Shown piece after piece: positions 27,388-36,342 of a stretch of DNA of 64,000 nt; the first letter of the stretch is position 1; each line of letters opens with the position of its first letter. Source of the stretch: Infirmifilum lucidum (GTDB taxonomy: Archaea > Thermoproteota > Thermoprotei > Thermofilales > Thermofilaceae); assembly GCF_014876775.1 (NCBI RefSeq), contig NZ_CP062310.1, forward strand, positions 1,465,699 to 1,529,698. Direction: 5' to 3'. A model generated the notes under the pieces. That model worked only from the letters and a program-made list of their open reading frames with translations, was not told the DNA's origin and searched no databases. The translations under genes were made by a program, and so were the position numbers.

Positions 27388-28689
27388 ATGAGCCGTAGCG
27401 TCGGAAGCCTGGCTCTACCCATAACGATCAGCATCCTGGCAGACTCGCTACTAAGCGTGGTTGCGCTCAGTACAGTATCCAGGCTCTCGACAACCGCCGT
27501 TGCCGCCACAGGCCTCGCCTCCTACCTGTTCTTCCTGGTGAACGCCCTAGCCACAGTCTTCACTGGAGGCTTGATGGTCGTGGCCTCGCAGGCTATTGGC
27601 GCGGGAGAGGAGGGAACCGCGGGACGCGCTACCGGCGAAACTATCACCTTGTCCTTAATCGCGTCCGCGGCCTTCATGCTGACAGCGTCCCTGTGGCTCC
27701 CCCACTACCTAGCCGCCGTCTCCTCAGGCAACAGAGAGGTTGCAGCCATGGCGCTAGACTACGCGGTGGCGCGCCTCTTCTCGCTACCCGCGCTGATGCT
27801 CAACGTGAGCCTCAGTGCGGCTTACAGGAGCGCGGACAAGCCGTGGCCGAGCGCGTACTCCTCCGTAATAAGCGTAGCTGCGGGCTCCCTGCTGATACCT
27901 GCATTGACGCTCGGAGGCCCCGGCATCCAGGCTATGGGCTTGAAGGGGGCGGGGATTGCGATGACACTAGCGAGCTACGCGGGGCTGGTGGCCTACGCTG
28001 TGTGGAGGCCCCCGCTCAAGATAGTAGTTGCTAGGCCCAGCCTCCTGAGCCTCAAGGTTATCGCCCTCGGAGCCCCAACTGCGCTGGAGAGGCTCGTCGC
28101 GAGCATAGCCCAGAACATCTACATAAGCGCCGTAGCCAAGGCCGGGACTGAAGCGCTAGCCGCGCACAACATAGGCATAACAGTCGAGATGCTGGTGATA
28201 CAGCCGAGTTTCGCCATAAGCCTGGCCGCGCTCGTTAGGGCAGGCCAGAACACGGGGTCGGACAGCGTTGAGGAGGCCGAGAGGAGCCTGAAAGAGAGCA
28301 TCAAGGTCGGCGCCTCTTGGATGGGCCTAGCCGCGCTCCTACTGTCCTTGATCTCCCCCTATGTCGGCCCCCTTTTCACGAGCGACCCGGAGGTCGCGAG
28401 GTTAGTCCAGGTATACCTGCTTCTTGCAGCCGCGAGTGAAGTGGGCCTCGGGGTAAGTAGCGCAGTTTATGGTGCTGTGCGCGGAATGGGTAGCGTCTGG
28501 CTCCCCCTAGCCATCAATAGCTTCACGGTGGTCTTCTTTAGAGCGATCCCAGCGCAGGTTCTTGCCGACATGTATGGCGCTTTGGGCGCGTGGGTGACCC
28601 AGAACACGGACATATACGGCAGAGCCTTACTGGCACTCCTAGCCTGGAAGCTACTAGGAGCTAGAAGGCTCGCCAGGAAAGTGGTCTAG
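27388..28689 (+). CDS. MATE-family multidrug/toxin efflux transporter
   Basis: A 433-residue polytopic membrane protein with twelve hydrophobic segments in two halves and MATE-like text (SLALPITISILADSLL in helix 1; the GPGIQAMGLKGAGIAM loop in the middle). It exports cationic compounds using a Na+ or H+ gradient. ATG 27388 gives the natural N-terminus; the frame is open upstream but that part overlaps the nnr gene. The end overlaps the convergent gene at 28686 by 4 bases. Confidence 0.88.
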   Translation: MSRSVGSLALPITISILADSLLSVVALSTVSRLSTTAVAATGLASYLFFLVNALATVFTGGLMVVASQAIGAGEEGTAGRATGETITLSLIASAAFMLTASLWLPHYLAAVSSGNREVAAMALDYAVARLFSLPALMLNVSLSAAYRSADKPWPSAYSSVISVAAGSLLIPALTLGGPGIQAMGLKGAGIAMTLASYAGLVAYAVWRPPLKIVVARPSLLSLKVIALGAPTALERLVASIAQNIYISAVAKAGTEALAAHNIGITVEMLVIQPSFAISLAALVRAGQNTGSDSVEEAERSLKESIKVGASWMGLAALLLSLISPYVGPLFTSDPEVARLVQVYLLLAAASEVGLGVSSAVYGAVRGMGSVWLPLAINSFTVVFFRAIPAQVLADMYGALGAWVTQNTDIYGRALLALLAWKLLGARRLARKVV

Positions 28690-29690
28690 CCCTGCGATAG
28701 GAGCCTCCAGAGCTCGTCCGTTACGGGCTCCAAGATCTTTTCCTCCACTCCACCCTTCCTGACAAGGGTAAGCCCCTCACCCCTCTCGAGGCGCCCTATA
28801 GTCGCTGCTGGCACCCCGGCCTCCGAGAGCACTCCGAGAAGTCTCTCGGCACGGCTGGGTTCGACGGCAATGAGCAGAGACCCCGAGCTTATCAGCCTGA
28901 GAGGATCGCAACCGAGTACGCGGCAGATCTCGGCGGTCTCGGCCCTGACCGGCACCTGCTCCTCGAAGACTACAGCCGAGAGCCCCGACGCAATAGCCAT
29001 CTCCTGCACTGCGCCGAGTACCCCACCTTCGGTCGCGTCATGCATCGCGTGGACTCCCCCCACCTCTACAGCGAGCATTGCCTCGCGCACGACGCTGAGC
29101 TCCCGAACGAACAGCTTCGCCCTCTCGAGCGTGTCCTCGCTGACTCTTCCCGCGAGCCTGTCCCCGAACTCGGCTGCGAGAATAGCGGTGCCCTCGACTC
29201 CAGCCCCCTTCGTGAGCACGAGCACGTCGCCTGGCCGGGCGTTGGCCGTGGAGACCACTCTCCCCTTCTCGGCGACGCCGAATGCCGTCGACACGACTAT
29301 AGGCCTGCCTAGACCAGGGGTGACCTCTGTGTGGCCTCCAATAACCACTGCTCCTATCTCGTCAGCAGCCTCCCTGGCCTGCCTCGCTATCCCGAGCGCG
29401 TACGCTGGTGTGGAACCCTCGGGTAGCAGGATTACCGTTGTAAGCCACCTGGGCCTGGCACCCCTAGTCGCGACGTCGTTTGCGGAGACGTGTACAGAGT
29501 ACCAGCCTATCCTCTCTACGGCGCCAGTTATAGGGTCTGAGTGCACCACGAGGACGCGGTCCCCGAGGTCTATTAGGGCCGCGTCCTCCCCCACGCCTGG
29601 GCCGAGGATGACCGAGGGGTCTGGCCTGGAGATGACAGAAAGAAGCTTCCTGAGCTCGCTATAGGGGAGCTTGCCTATTGGGAGAGACAA
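28686..29690 (-). CDS. PurM/HypE-like AIR-synthase-related protein
   Basis: A 334-residue ATP-binding protein of the AIR synthase superfamily (PurM, ThiL, SelD, HypE). The N-terminal GEDAALIDLGDRVLVVHSDP and the Gly-rich IVIGGHTEVT-like loop are typical, and the text LTKGAGVEGTAILAAE with MHDATEGGVLGAV is HypE-like. True HypE ends in a cysteine that receives the carbamoyl group for cyanide synthesis. This protein ends in LWRLLSQG without Cys, so it is a HypE paralogue with another substrate. The start is TTG 29690. The next gene (an S-component-like protein) lies 6 bases upstream on the same strand. Confidence 0.85.
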   Translation of the reverse strand: MSLPIGKLPYSELRKLLSVISRPDPSVILGPGVGEDAALIDLGDRVLVVHSDPITGAVERIGWYSVHVSANDVATRGARPRWLTTVILLPEGSTPAYALGIARQAREAADEIGAVVIGGHTEVTPGLGRPIVVSTAFGVAEKGRVVSTANARPGDVLVLTKGAGVEGTAILAAEFGDRLAGRVSEDTLERAKLFVRELSVVREAMLAVEVGGVHAMHDATEGGVLGAVQEMAIASGLSAVVFEEQVPVRAETAEICRVLGCDPLRLISSGSLLIAVEPSRAERLLGVLSEAGVPAATIGRLERGEGLTLVRKGGVEEKILEPVTDELWRLLSQG

Positions 29691-29696
29691 GGGGAG

Positions 29697-30185
29697 TCAC
29701 GCCCCCTTGAGAGCCCTCTTAACCGCGGGACCAACAGTGCTGGCCACAGCGATGCCTGCAAGCGCCTGGAATACGTTCCCCGGTAGCTCTGCAAAAGCCC
29801 CAGCGCCGTACAGGACATACTCTACAGCAAAGTAGCCCAGAACCATTATAGCTCCTCCGAGCGCACAGCCTGCCAGCGTCCTCAACCTACCACCCTTCTG
29901 CGCTATGAGGCCAACAACGAAGCCCTCCAAGCCCTTAATCACGAGCGTGAAGGGGGCCCACCAGGAGTAGCCCGAGAGCACGTCGGCTAGAGCCGACCCG
30001 ACGCCCCCAGCCACGGCCCCAACCAGGGGGCCGAATAGAACGCCGGAGAGCATGACCATTGTGTCGCCGAGGTTTATGTAGCCGCGCGTCTCGGGCACCG
30101 GGATCTGGACTATCATCGTGGCGACAGCCGTGAGAGCGGCCATCACGCTAGACTCAGCTACGAGCACAGCTCTTCTAGCCCTCAT
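29697..30185 (-). CDS. ECF transporter substrate-binding (S) component-like membrane protein
   Basis: A 162-residue membrane protein with five to six helices. GYINLGDTMVMLSGVLFGPLV and GGVGSALADVLSGYSWW match the pattern of ECF-type vitamin importers' S components (riboflavin, HMP or queuosine-precursor types). Such proteins need EcfA, EcfA' and EcfT, none of which are in this window, so it must use a shared energising module elsewhere. It lies 6 bases upstream of the PurM/HypE-like gene. ThiL and related kinases belong to that superfamily, so thiamine-related cargo is one possibility (inference). Confidence 0.8.
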   Translation of the reverse strand: MRARRAVLVAESSVMAALTAVATMIVQIPVPETRGYINLGDTMVMLSGVLFGPLVGAVAGGVGSALADVLSGYSWWAPFTLVIKGLEGFVVGLIAQKGGRLRTLAGCALGGAIMVLGYFAVEYVLYGAGAFAELPGNVFQALAGIAVASTVGPAVKRALKGA

Positions 30186-30281
30186 ACGCTACTTGTCGTA
30201 GCAGAGCCCCTATAAGGGCTTTCTTGAACGTTCAATTAAACTGCAAAGCGTTATTAGGATGGATTCGTTAGATCTAAGGCT

Positions 30282-30683
30282 ATGGGTAGCTGGGAGCGCT
30301 GGGTCGACTGGCTGGAAGATGCCGAGGACGACTTAGCCGCCGCGCGGGAGCTCTTCAGAGTCGGCAGGTACGCGAAGGTGTGCTTCCTAGCCCAGCAGGC
30401 CGCCGAGAAGGCTCTCAAAGCCCTCCTAATGAAGAGGTTGGGCGTTTACGAGAGAACGCACAGTATAGCCGCGCTAATAGAGAGGGTCAGGCGCTCTGTG
30501 GACGTGCCAGGCGACTTACTCGACTACGGCGAGTTACTGGACAGGTACTACGTGCCCTCCAGGTACCCTAACGCGTGGCCGTCGGGCTCCCCGAGCAGGC
30601 GCCTCAAGGAGAGCGACGCCAGAGCAGCCCTCGAGGCTGCGGTGAGGATCCTTGAGTACGTCAAGGGGAATATACAGGCTTAA
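30282..30683 (+). CDS. HEPN-domain protein (partner of nucleotidyltransferase)
   Basis: A 133-residue helical protein: WVDWLEDAEDDLAAARELF near the N-terminus and FLAQQAAEKALKALLMKR at about residues 36-53 are the classical HEPN motif seen in HEPN-MNT pairs, and a RYPNAW segment occurs near 100. HEPN proteins in this arrangement act as RNase toxins or as adenylylation targets. The next gene, a minimal nucleotidyltransferase, overlaps it by 32 bases. The pair is a type VII-like toxin-antitoxin system in other prokaryotes. Confidence 0.9.
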   Translation: MGSWERWVDWLEDAEDDLAAARELFRVGRYAKVCFLAQQAAEKALKALLMKRLGVYERTHSIAALIERVRRSVDVPGDLLDYGELLDRYYVPSRYPNAWPSGSPSRRLKESDARAALEAAVRILEYVKGNIQA

Positions 30684-31074
30684 GGAGCTAAACCCGTCTC
30701 TCGACGTCGGCGAGCTCTCCGTGCTGCTCGGATCCCTCTCCTCGGGAGCGCTCTCGATAACAGTCTATGGCTCAGCCGCTAGGGGCAAGTACGTGCGCGG
30801 GCTCAGCGACGTCGACGTGTTGGTGGTGACGGCCGGAGAGCCCCCCTGCAGGGCCAGAACCTTTGGCCTATCACTCGGCGACGTGAACGTGGTGTACATG
30901 TCCAGGGAGGAGTTCTGTGGGGCCCTCACCTTAGGGAACCAGATAGCCCTAGAAGCTGTCTCTGCGGGGGTGGTTGTATTTGGGGAAGACCCCAAGAACC
31001 TGTGTGGGAACCCACCGGAACAAGAGAAGTCTCCACCCGTGGGGTTAACGCCAACAACCTGTGGTCGGCACTAG
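30652..31074 (+). CDS. Minimal nucleotidyltransferase (MNT), HEPN partner
   Basis: A 140-residue protein with the nucleotidyltransferase signature YGSAARGKYVRGLSDVDVLV at about residues 38-57 (GS motif and the two metal-binding Asp of DVD). The start is TTG 30652, supported by GGTGAGG about 5 bases upstream, which lies inside the HEPN gene. MNT proteins neutralise HEPN toxins by transferring AMP groups to them. The C-terminal tail after residue 110 is short and Pro-rich, perhaps recently altered. Confidence 0.87.
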   Translation: MSTSRGIYRLKELNPSLDVGELSVLLGSLSSGALSITVYGSAARGKYVRGLSDVDVLVVTAGEPPCRARTFGLSLGDVNVVYMSREEFCGALTLGNQIALEAVSAGVVVFGEDPKNLCGNPPEQEKSPPVGLTPTTCGRH

Positions 31075-31161
31075 CCCACGAGTAGAGGCCCAGCGAAGCC
31101 GCAAGCTGGGACAAAGACATAATAGACTGCTAGAACCACAGTCGCGTTGTAGGGGTGGGAG

Positions 31162-31545
31162 GTGGACGAGATAGCCAGGAAGGCCAGGGAGGTTCTCAGG
31201 GGGAACCCGCCTCCGGAACTAGAGTCGCTTGCCCTGGCCTACAGGCAGCTCAGGTCTGAGTTCCCCGGGAAGAGTGAGAGCTGGTTCTACAGGGCCGTCT
31301 ACAGGGCTCTGGCTGGAGTCGAGACCCTCAGGGAGGGGCACTGGCTCGTGAAAGGGTTCCCGGAGCTAGGGGACTCGAGGCCCTTCTACAACGTGTGGCT
31401 GGCTGGCGGCAGGTACAAGTGCGACTGCTTCTACCACGCCCACGGGTATTCCCGGGAAAGAGGAATCTGCACGCACATTGCCGCCGTCATGCTCTGGAGG
31501 CGCCAGACTAGGCTCAGCGAGTTCAGCCCAAGTGGTAGACAGTAG
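31162..31545 (+). CDS. SWIM zinc-finger protein
   Basis: A 127-residue protein with a C-terminal SWIM motif, CDCFYHAHGYSRERGICTH (pattern CxC, a spacer, then CxH) at about residues 90-108, a zinc-binding fold often involved in DNA or protein binding. The N-terminal 75 residues are helical. The start is GTG 31162 with a GGTGGGAG sequence immediately before. It converges with and overlaps the amidotransferase gene by 23 bases. Target unknown. Confidence 0.82.
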   Translation: MDEIARKAREVLRGNPPPELESLALAYRQLRSEFPGKSESWFYRAVYRALAGVETLREGHWLVKGFPELGDSRPFYNVWLAGGRYKCDCFYHAHGYSRERGICTHIAAVMLWRRQTRLSEFSPSGRQ

Positions 31546-32254
31546 GGGTCAGGGTTCTGTCGACTACCACGAGTTTCCCGTTGCCAACCCTCTCCCATCC
31601 CTCCAGCCCCCCGAGCGGTTGAGACGCTACAGCCACCAGCTCTACTCCTTCTATCATGAACCTCCCTATGTACATCGTGTAGTACTCCGTATTCGTGCTC
31701 CGGAACTTGTTTAGAGCGTATAGCCGCGAGCCGTCGCTGAATACAGAGTTGATGCTCGTGTACTCGAGCCTGTCAACCTCCGAGACCGCCAGCGCCACGC
31801 CCTCAACAGGATCCCTGGCCTCCTCGACAAACTTGAGGATGAGGTGGAAGAACGCCTCGGAGTCTGTCTTGCCCTGGAGCCTAGAGGCTCTGTCGCCCAG
31901 TAGCCGTCTCAGCTCGCTGTAGCTCCTAACAGTGCCGTTGTGGGCGAAAGCCCAGCCGTCGGCTACGAAGGGGTGGGTGTTCTCGTAGTTCACCTCGCCG
32001 AACTCCGGGCTAGCCTTGCGTATGTGGGCTATGGCGAGCATCGAGTTGACCTGCTGTAGCACCTTCCTGGCGTTCTCGGACTTGTACAGCGCCACACCCT
32101 CTTTGTAGAGCTCCCAGCCAGCGCTACTAGTCCACGCGACACCCCAGCCGTCATTGTGGATCTGGGATAGAGTGTAGAGGTTGGCCTCCCCGGAGAAGAA
32201 CGCGAAACTAGGGTTGACAGGCCTCCTGGCGATGTAGCCGAATAGCCTGCACAC
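31523..32254 (-). CDS. Class II glutamine amidotransferase (YafJ-like)
   Basis: A 243-residue enzyme with the N-terminal nucleophile hydrolase fold. GTG 32254 gives the N-terminus MCRLFGYI, so Cys2 becomes the catalytic nucleophile after removal of Met, the form required by this family; AGGAG sits 2 bases upstream of GTG. HNDGWGVAW and HIRKASPE and FAHNGTVRSY carry the glutamine-binding residues. It releases ammonia from glutamine or a related amide; the acceptor is unknown and the partner synthase domain is absent. Confidence 0.9.
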   Translation of the reverse strand: MCRLFGYIARRPVNPSFAFFSGEANLYTLSQIHNDGWGVAWTSSAGWELYKEGVALYKSENARKVLQQVNSMLAIAHIRKASPEFGEVNYENTHPFVADGWAFAHNGTVRSYSELRRLLGDRASRLQGKTDSEAFFHLILKFVEEARDPVEGVALAVSEVDRLEYTSINSVFSDGSRLYALNKFRSTNTEYYTMYIGRFMIEGVELVAVASQPLGGLEGWERVGNGKLVVVDRTLTPTVYHLG

Positions 32255-32564
32255 AACTCCTAGCACTACACGTGGTTTTTTAAAGTCTTGCTCAACGCTG
32301 ACCAGTACACAGTGGTTGAGCTACGGGCGACCGGCTGGTAGCTGGTTCTTCTAAAGAGAAGTACCACAGCAGGCCCATACACCTGACTCAACAGGCTTCT
32401 CTCAGCAGTTGGCGGCCACAGCGTCTCACCCCCAGCAGTCCACCTTACTCAGACCCCCAAACAGCAATCTAGTCACGCCCCCGCTCTCAGGAGCGGGGGA
32501 ACTGTGGGAGGGTCTTGCTCGTAAGTAGATTAATAAGCTTCCTGTTACAGTTCTTAGGTTAGGG
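32255..32564. other. 310-base intergenic region with a 9-bp perfect hairpin
   Basis: No coding frame is supported here. The left end holds the promoter of the amidotransferase gene. A perfect inverted repeat CCCCCGCTC-tcag-GAGCGGGGG lies at 32478-32499 (stem 9, loop 4). It resembles the hairpins at the ends of IS200/IS605-type elements or a small structured RNA, but no transposase is present. A TTAATAA element near 32530 is a candidate promoter for the following gene. Confidence 0.5.
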
Positions 32565-33155
32565 ATGGAGCTAGAGTTCCTGATCGGCTTATTGAGCGTC
32601 GTGGCAACAGTAGTCACATCCACGGTCTCCCTAGCGTACTGGCTCGGGAGGAAGTTTTCGGAGATAGATGCCAGGTTCAGGGAGGTGGACTCGAAGTTCG
32701 AGAGGCTAGCTTCAGAGTTTGACTCAAGGTTCAAAGAAGTTGACTCGAGGCTCGAGAGCATTGAGAGGAAGATAGGTAGCTTGTCTAAGGCGTCTAGTGA
32801 GGCTTACAGGACGGTAGTGGACTTCCTGGCCCTTAAGGGCCTCCTTGAGAGGAGTGAGGCAGAGTACCTGGTCAAGAGAGTCGAGGGGATGTTTGCCTTG
32901 CTGCCGCGAGCGAACCCGCTCACAGAGGAGGAGTTGAAGTTCGTGAAGGAGTTTCTGGCTAGGGCGTCGAGAAATGTCGACGAGGTGACGGTAGACGAGG
33001 CCGAGAAGGCATACGAGATAGGAGTTAGGCTCTTTGCCGACGACGGGGACTGGAGGGGCTACATGCTGGCTATGGCTGCCGCCTACGTTAGGGGCTACCT
33101 AGTCAGCAGGGAGGTGAGGAGAAAGAAGGAAAAAACCCCTGAGCAACGCACCTAG
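32565..33155 (+). CDS. Membrane-anchored coiled-coil protein of unknown function
   Basis: A 196-residue protein with one N-terminal transmembrane helix (about residues 5-28), a coiled coil (about 30-75, repeating FREVDSKFERLASEFDSRF) and a helical C-terminal domain (about 80-190). A GGTTAGGG sequence precedes the ATG. A broken paralogue with the same layout lies at 62886-63456, so this family is duplicated in the genome. No catalytic motif is visible; a scaffold or anchoring role is possible. Confidence 0.82.
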   Translation: MELEFLIGLLSVVATVVTSTVSLAYWLGRKFSEIDARFREVDSKFERLASEFDSRFKEVDSRLESIERKIGSLSKASSEAYRTVVDFLALKGLLERSEAEYLVKRVEGMFALLPRANPLTEEELKFVKEFLARASRNVDEVTVDEAEKAYEIGVRLFADDGDWRGYMLAMAAAYVRGYLVSREVRRKKEKTPEQRT

Positions 33156-33224
33156 AAGCTTAGCTCTATGTGGAAGCAGGCTCGCGCATAAAAGCCTATA
33201 TAGGTGGCCTTGTTCTCAGGAGCC

Positions 33225-33788
33225 GTGTCAGAGAGGTTTGTCGGGGCTATTGGGGAGTCATGTGTCTCAGTATTCCTCGCCGAGCTGGGGGACAAGACTA
33301 TGCTCGCTACGGCTGTTATGGCCCTACGCCACAACCCGGTACACGTACTCGCCGCGTCGCTACTGGCATACTCCTTTGCGAACATTGTACCGGTGTTTGC
33401 CGCGTCGAGCCTAGTCTCCCTCGTATCCAGCTACGCCTGGCTACTCAGAGTGCTGGCAGGGGCGCTCTTCGTCGCACTAGGAATCGCCAGCCTCTTCTCG
33501 AGGGTGAGGGCGTCTGAGTGCGAGAGCCTGGGCGCGACTTTCACGGCGCTACTACTCTCAGAACTCGGGGACAAGACCCAGCTGGCGACCATAGCTGTGG
33601 CTCTAGCCTCTGGAAACCCCCACGCCACGCTAATCGGTGGCGTGCTGGGCTACCTCGCCGCAAATGCCATGAGTGTCCTCGTGTCGTCCCGTGTATCGCG
33701 TAGAGTAAGCCTAGACGTGCTGGGGAAGGCCTCGGGCGCCCTCTTCGTAGCGCTGGGCATTGTAGTAGTCCTTTCAGCGCTACTCTGA
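33225..33788 (+). CDS. UPF0016/GDT1-family Mn2+/Ca2+ transporter
   Basis: A 187-residue membrane protein with two copies of the family motif, ELGDKTMLAT near the N-terminus and ELGDKTQLAT in the second half. Members exchange manganese or calcium for protons. GTG 33225 is preferred because AGGAG lies 3-4 bases upstream; GTG 33204 is an alternative. A TATA-like ATAAAAGC near 33188 is positioned for transcription start close to the gene. The gene overlaps the convergent G1P dehydrogenase by 9 bases. Confidence 0.92.
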   Translation: MSERFVGAIGESCVSVFLAELGDKTMLATAVMALRHNPVHVLAASLLAYSFANIVPVFAASSLVSLVSSYAWLLRVLAGALFVALGIASLFSRVRASECESLGATFTALLLSELGDKTQLATIAVALASGNPHATLIGGVLGYLAANAMSVLVSSRVSRRVSLDVLGKASGALFVALGIVVVLSALL

Positions 33789-34829
33789 GCCCACCGTCGC
33801 CGTGATGGCCTCGCGCGCCTCCCGCTCGCTCAGGTTCAACTTGTGGAGTATTGTGTACCTCTGCCTCAGCCTGGGCGCCTCGAGGAGCGCGCGGGCGGCT
33901 TCCTCGACGGACAGGCCTATCTCCCTTACGCTCGTCGGGGCGCCTACTCTCTTCAGCGCATCTCTAAGCCTCCTCCAGTCAATCCCGTGGAGGTAGGCCG
34001 ACACGATGGAGCCAACTCCCACCTGCTCGCCGTGCAGCCCGCCTCTCTCGGGGTAGAGTTTGTCGACGGCGTGGCTGAAGAGGTGTTCTGCCCCGCTACA
34101 GGGCCTACTACTGCCAGCTACAGACATGGCCATACCAGCCATCAGGCCTGCCTCGGCCAGGACGCGTAGCCCCCGCGTAGACCACCTCGAAACCTCTTCG
34201 ATGTTCTCTAGCACCATGGAGGCGGCTGACTCCGCGAGCCTCAGGGAGGACTCGGGTATATCCTCGCCCCTCTCCCGGATAGCCAGCCTGGCGTCAGCGA
34301 CGCTAGTCACTTTCGCTACGATGTCCCCAACACCGCTCGCGAGGAGCCTCCTGGGGGCCTTCGAGACTACCTCCAGGTCGACTATAACGGCCCTCGGGGG
34401 CGCTGTGAAGAGGGAGAGGGGGTTGCCCCCGTCGTCCTTGAGGGCTACGATGGGGCTCGCGAAGCCGTCGTGGCTTATCGACGTCGGAACGCTGACGAAG
34501 GGCTTAGAGGACTTGTAGGCCAGGTACTTACCCACGTCGACAGGCCTACCGCCGCCCATGCCCAACACACAGCCGAAGTCGCCCCAGGGGATCTCTACAT
34601 GTAGCTTGTCGAGCGTGGGCTGGTGGTTAGTGGCTACTTCCACGAAGCCTACCCTGATAGAGTTGCCGCCCAGGAGCCCCTCGATTCTCCAGCCGAAGAG
34701 CTTCTTGACGGTAGAGTCCGTGACTACCAGCGCCGAGGAGCAACCCACGTCGTGTAGGGCCTCGGGGAGGCTCTCGAAGGCGCCCTCGCCCATGGATACG
34801 ATCCACGGCAGCCTAAACTTCAAGCACAA
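33780..34829 (-). CDS. egsA: sn-Glycerol-1-phosphate dehydrogenase
   Basis: A 349-residue NAD(P)H enzyme that reduces dihydroxyacetone phosphate to glycerol-1-phosphate, setting the stereochemistry of archaeal membrane lipids. The NAD-binding GMGGGRPVDVGKY, substrate-region PTSISHDGFASP, and metal-ligand regions SGAEHLFSHAVD and RGGLHGEQVGVG are all present. The start is TTG 34829 or an internal TTG at 34823; a TTATTTAAGG element lies about 30 bases upstream. It lies near the SEC59-like and UbiA genes, forming a loose lipid cluster. Confidence 0.95.
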   Translation of the reverse strand: MCLKFRLPWIVSMGEGAFESLPEALHDVGCSSALVVTDSTVKKLFGWRIEGLLGGNSIRVGFVEVATNHQPTLDKLHVEIPWGDFGCVLGMGGGRPVDVGKYLAYKSSKPFVSVPTSISHDGFASPIVALKDDGGNPLSLFTAPPRAVIVDLEVVSKAPRRLLASGVGDIVAKVTSVADARLAIRERGEDIPESSLRLAESAASMVLENIEEVSRWSTRGLRVLAEAGLMAGMAMSVAGSSRPCSGAEHLFSHAVDKLYPERGGLHGEQVGVGSIVSAYLHGIDWRRLRDALKRVGAPTSVREIGLSVEEAARALLEAPRLRQRYTILHKLNLSEREAREAITATVGSE

Positions 34830-34910
34830 CCACTATATCAGGTCTCCAGCAATCCCTTAAATAACTCTTATCCTGTTCCCGCGGGTCTGGCTTGTGGCGC
34901 CGGGCGGGCA

Positions 34911-36296
34911 ATGTTTTTGAGACTCCCTAATAGAGAGTCTCTGGGGCAGAGAACTATTAGGCGTGAATGTACAGCCCACCCGCTCGTCAGGGTCGTCGTT
35001 AGAGCTAGAAGCGACGCAGACGCGCTGGAGCACGCCCTCGGGCGGTACGTCGGCCTGGAAGCTAGAGTCGAGACGCTAGGGGGCGCTAGGGAGCCTAGCG
35101 AGGCGGAGAAGCTGCTAGACCGGGGCTTCAACGGCCTGACAATCGTCATGCTCGGGAGAGACGACGAGAGGCTCAGGGTGCTCGAGGGGAAGTACCCCTT
35201 CAACTACGTGTTCTATGTGGTTCCCAAGGCTAAGCCGAGGAACGAGCACATACACAAGCTGCTAGAGCACTACCTGAAGGCGAAAGCCGTCTTCAGGCTG
35301 TCGATAGGGTGGCTGGACGAGAAGAGATCCTACGCCATTGGGGGCGGCAGGCCCCTCGAGGGCTGGGAGCCGAACCCGAGGTTCGACGCCTACCTCGCGA
35401 CCGCTGGGATGAGGGAGCTAGCCGGGAGGATCTTCGGCGTGAAGCCTACGCTGGTGCTTAAGAGGCTTGAGGGGGAGCACTACCTCTACTCTGGCCCGAG
35501 GGTGGTGGCGAAGGTCAAGATGAGCTACGAGGGCCTAGGGGTTCCCTTCGAGAAGCTCTCGCAAGCTGAGTCGGATTGCGCGAGCATAGAGGAGCAGGCG
35601 CTACTGAACCGGGAAGCCCTCGAGAAACTGGAGTGCGGGAGCGTCGACTTCCTGAAGGGCCTCGACGCGGACTACGTACTCGTGCCCTGGAGTGGTGGGA
35701 AAGACAGCACGGCGGCGCTCCTGCTGGCCAGGAAGGCGTTCGGGGCTAAGGCTACGCCAGTGTTCGTGGACACGGGCATGGAGTTCGACGAGACGCTGAA
35801 GCACGTAGACAGTGTCTCGCAGCTCCTGGGGGTAGACCCCGTACGCGTCCGGGCGACGGTGCGGGAGGCGCTGGAGGCCGGGGCGTCTCTCCCGACGGTG
35901 ACAGACAGGTGGTGCACGAAGCTCAAGGTCTCGGCCGTGCAGAGCCTCATAAGGGAGTATGCCAGGAGCGGTAGAGTCCTGGTCGTGGTCGGAGACAGGG
36001 AGGCAGAGTCGCCCTCGAGGCTCGAGAGGCCGGCCATCATAGAGCACGAGGATCACGTGGAGGCGGCCCCCATAAAGCTGTGGAGCGCAGTGCACGTGCA
36101 GCTGTACTTAGCCCTGAACAAGGTTCCCGTCAACCCCCTCTATGAGTACGGCTTCTTCAGGATAGGGTGCTATATGTGCCCAGCGCTCAGGAGCTGGGAG
36201 CTGAACGTAATGCTGCGCGACGGGAGACTGAGCTACCTACAGGGAAAGCCCTTCTTCCGCAGCTTCCTCGACTCCAGGGTGAAGCGGCAGGACTAG
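34911..36296 (+). CDS. PAPS-reductase/PP-loop family protein with extra N-terminal domain
   Basis: A 461-residue protein. The C-terminal half has the PP-loop ATP pyrophosphatase signature PWSGGKDSTAALLLA at about residues 261-275, LPTVTDRWCTKLK, and a terminal cysteine pair in GCYMCPALRSWEL (about 420), as in phosphoadenosine phosphosulfate reductase-like proteins of archaea. The N-terminal 240 residues form an additional domain typical of archaeal members of unknown role. The enzyme may act in sulfur transfer or RNA modification; genuine PAPS reduction is not established for this subgroup. Confidence 0.85.
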   Translation: MFLRLPNRESLGQRTIRRECTAHPLVRVVVRARSDADALEHALGRYVGLEARVETLGGAREPSEAEKLLDRGFNGLTIVMLGRDDERLRVLEGKYPFNYVFYVVPKAKPRNEHIHKLLEHYLKAKAVFRLSIGWLDEKRSYAIGGGRPLEGWEPNPRFDAYLATAGMRELAGRIFGVKPTLVLKRLEGEHYLYSGPRVVAKVKMSYEGLGVPFEKLSQAESDCASIEEQALLNREALEKLECGSVDFLKGLDADYVLVPWSGGKDSTAALLLARKAFGAKATPVFVDTGMEFDETLKHVDSVSQLLGVDPVRVRATVREALEAGASLPTVTDRWCTKLKVSAVQSLIREYARSGRVLVVVGDREAESPSRLERPAIIEHEDHVEAAPIKLWSAVHVQLYLALNKVPVNPLYEYGFFRIGCYMCPALRSWELNVMLRDGRLSYLQGKPFFRSFLDSRVKRQD

Positions 36297-36342
36297 CCGC
36301 CGAGGCCTGGCGCACACCCCGTAGGCCTGCATGTGGCCGGGG

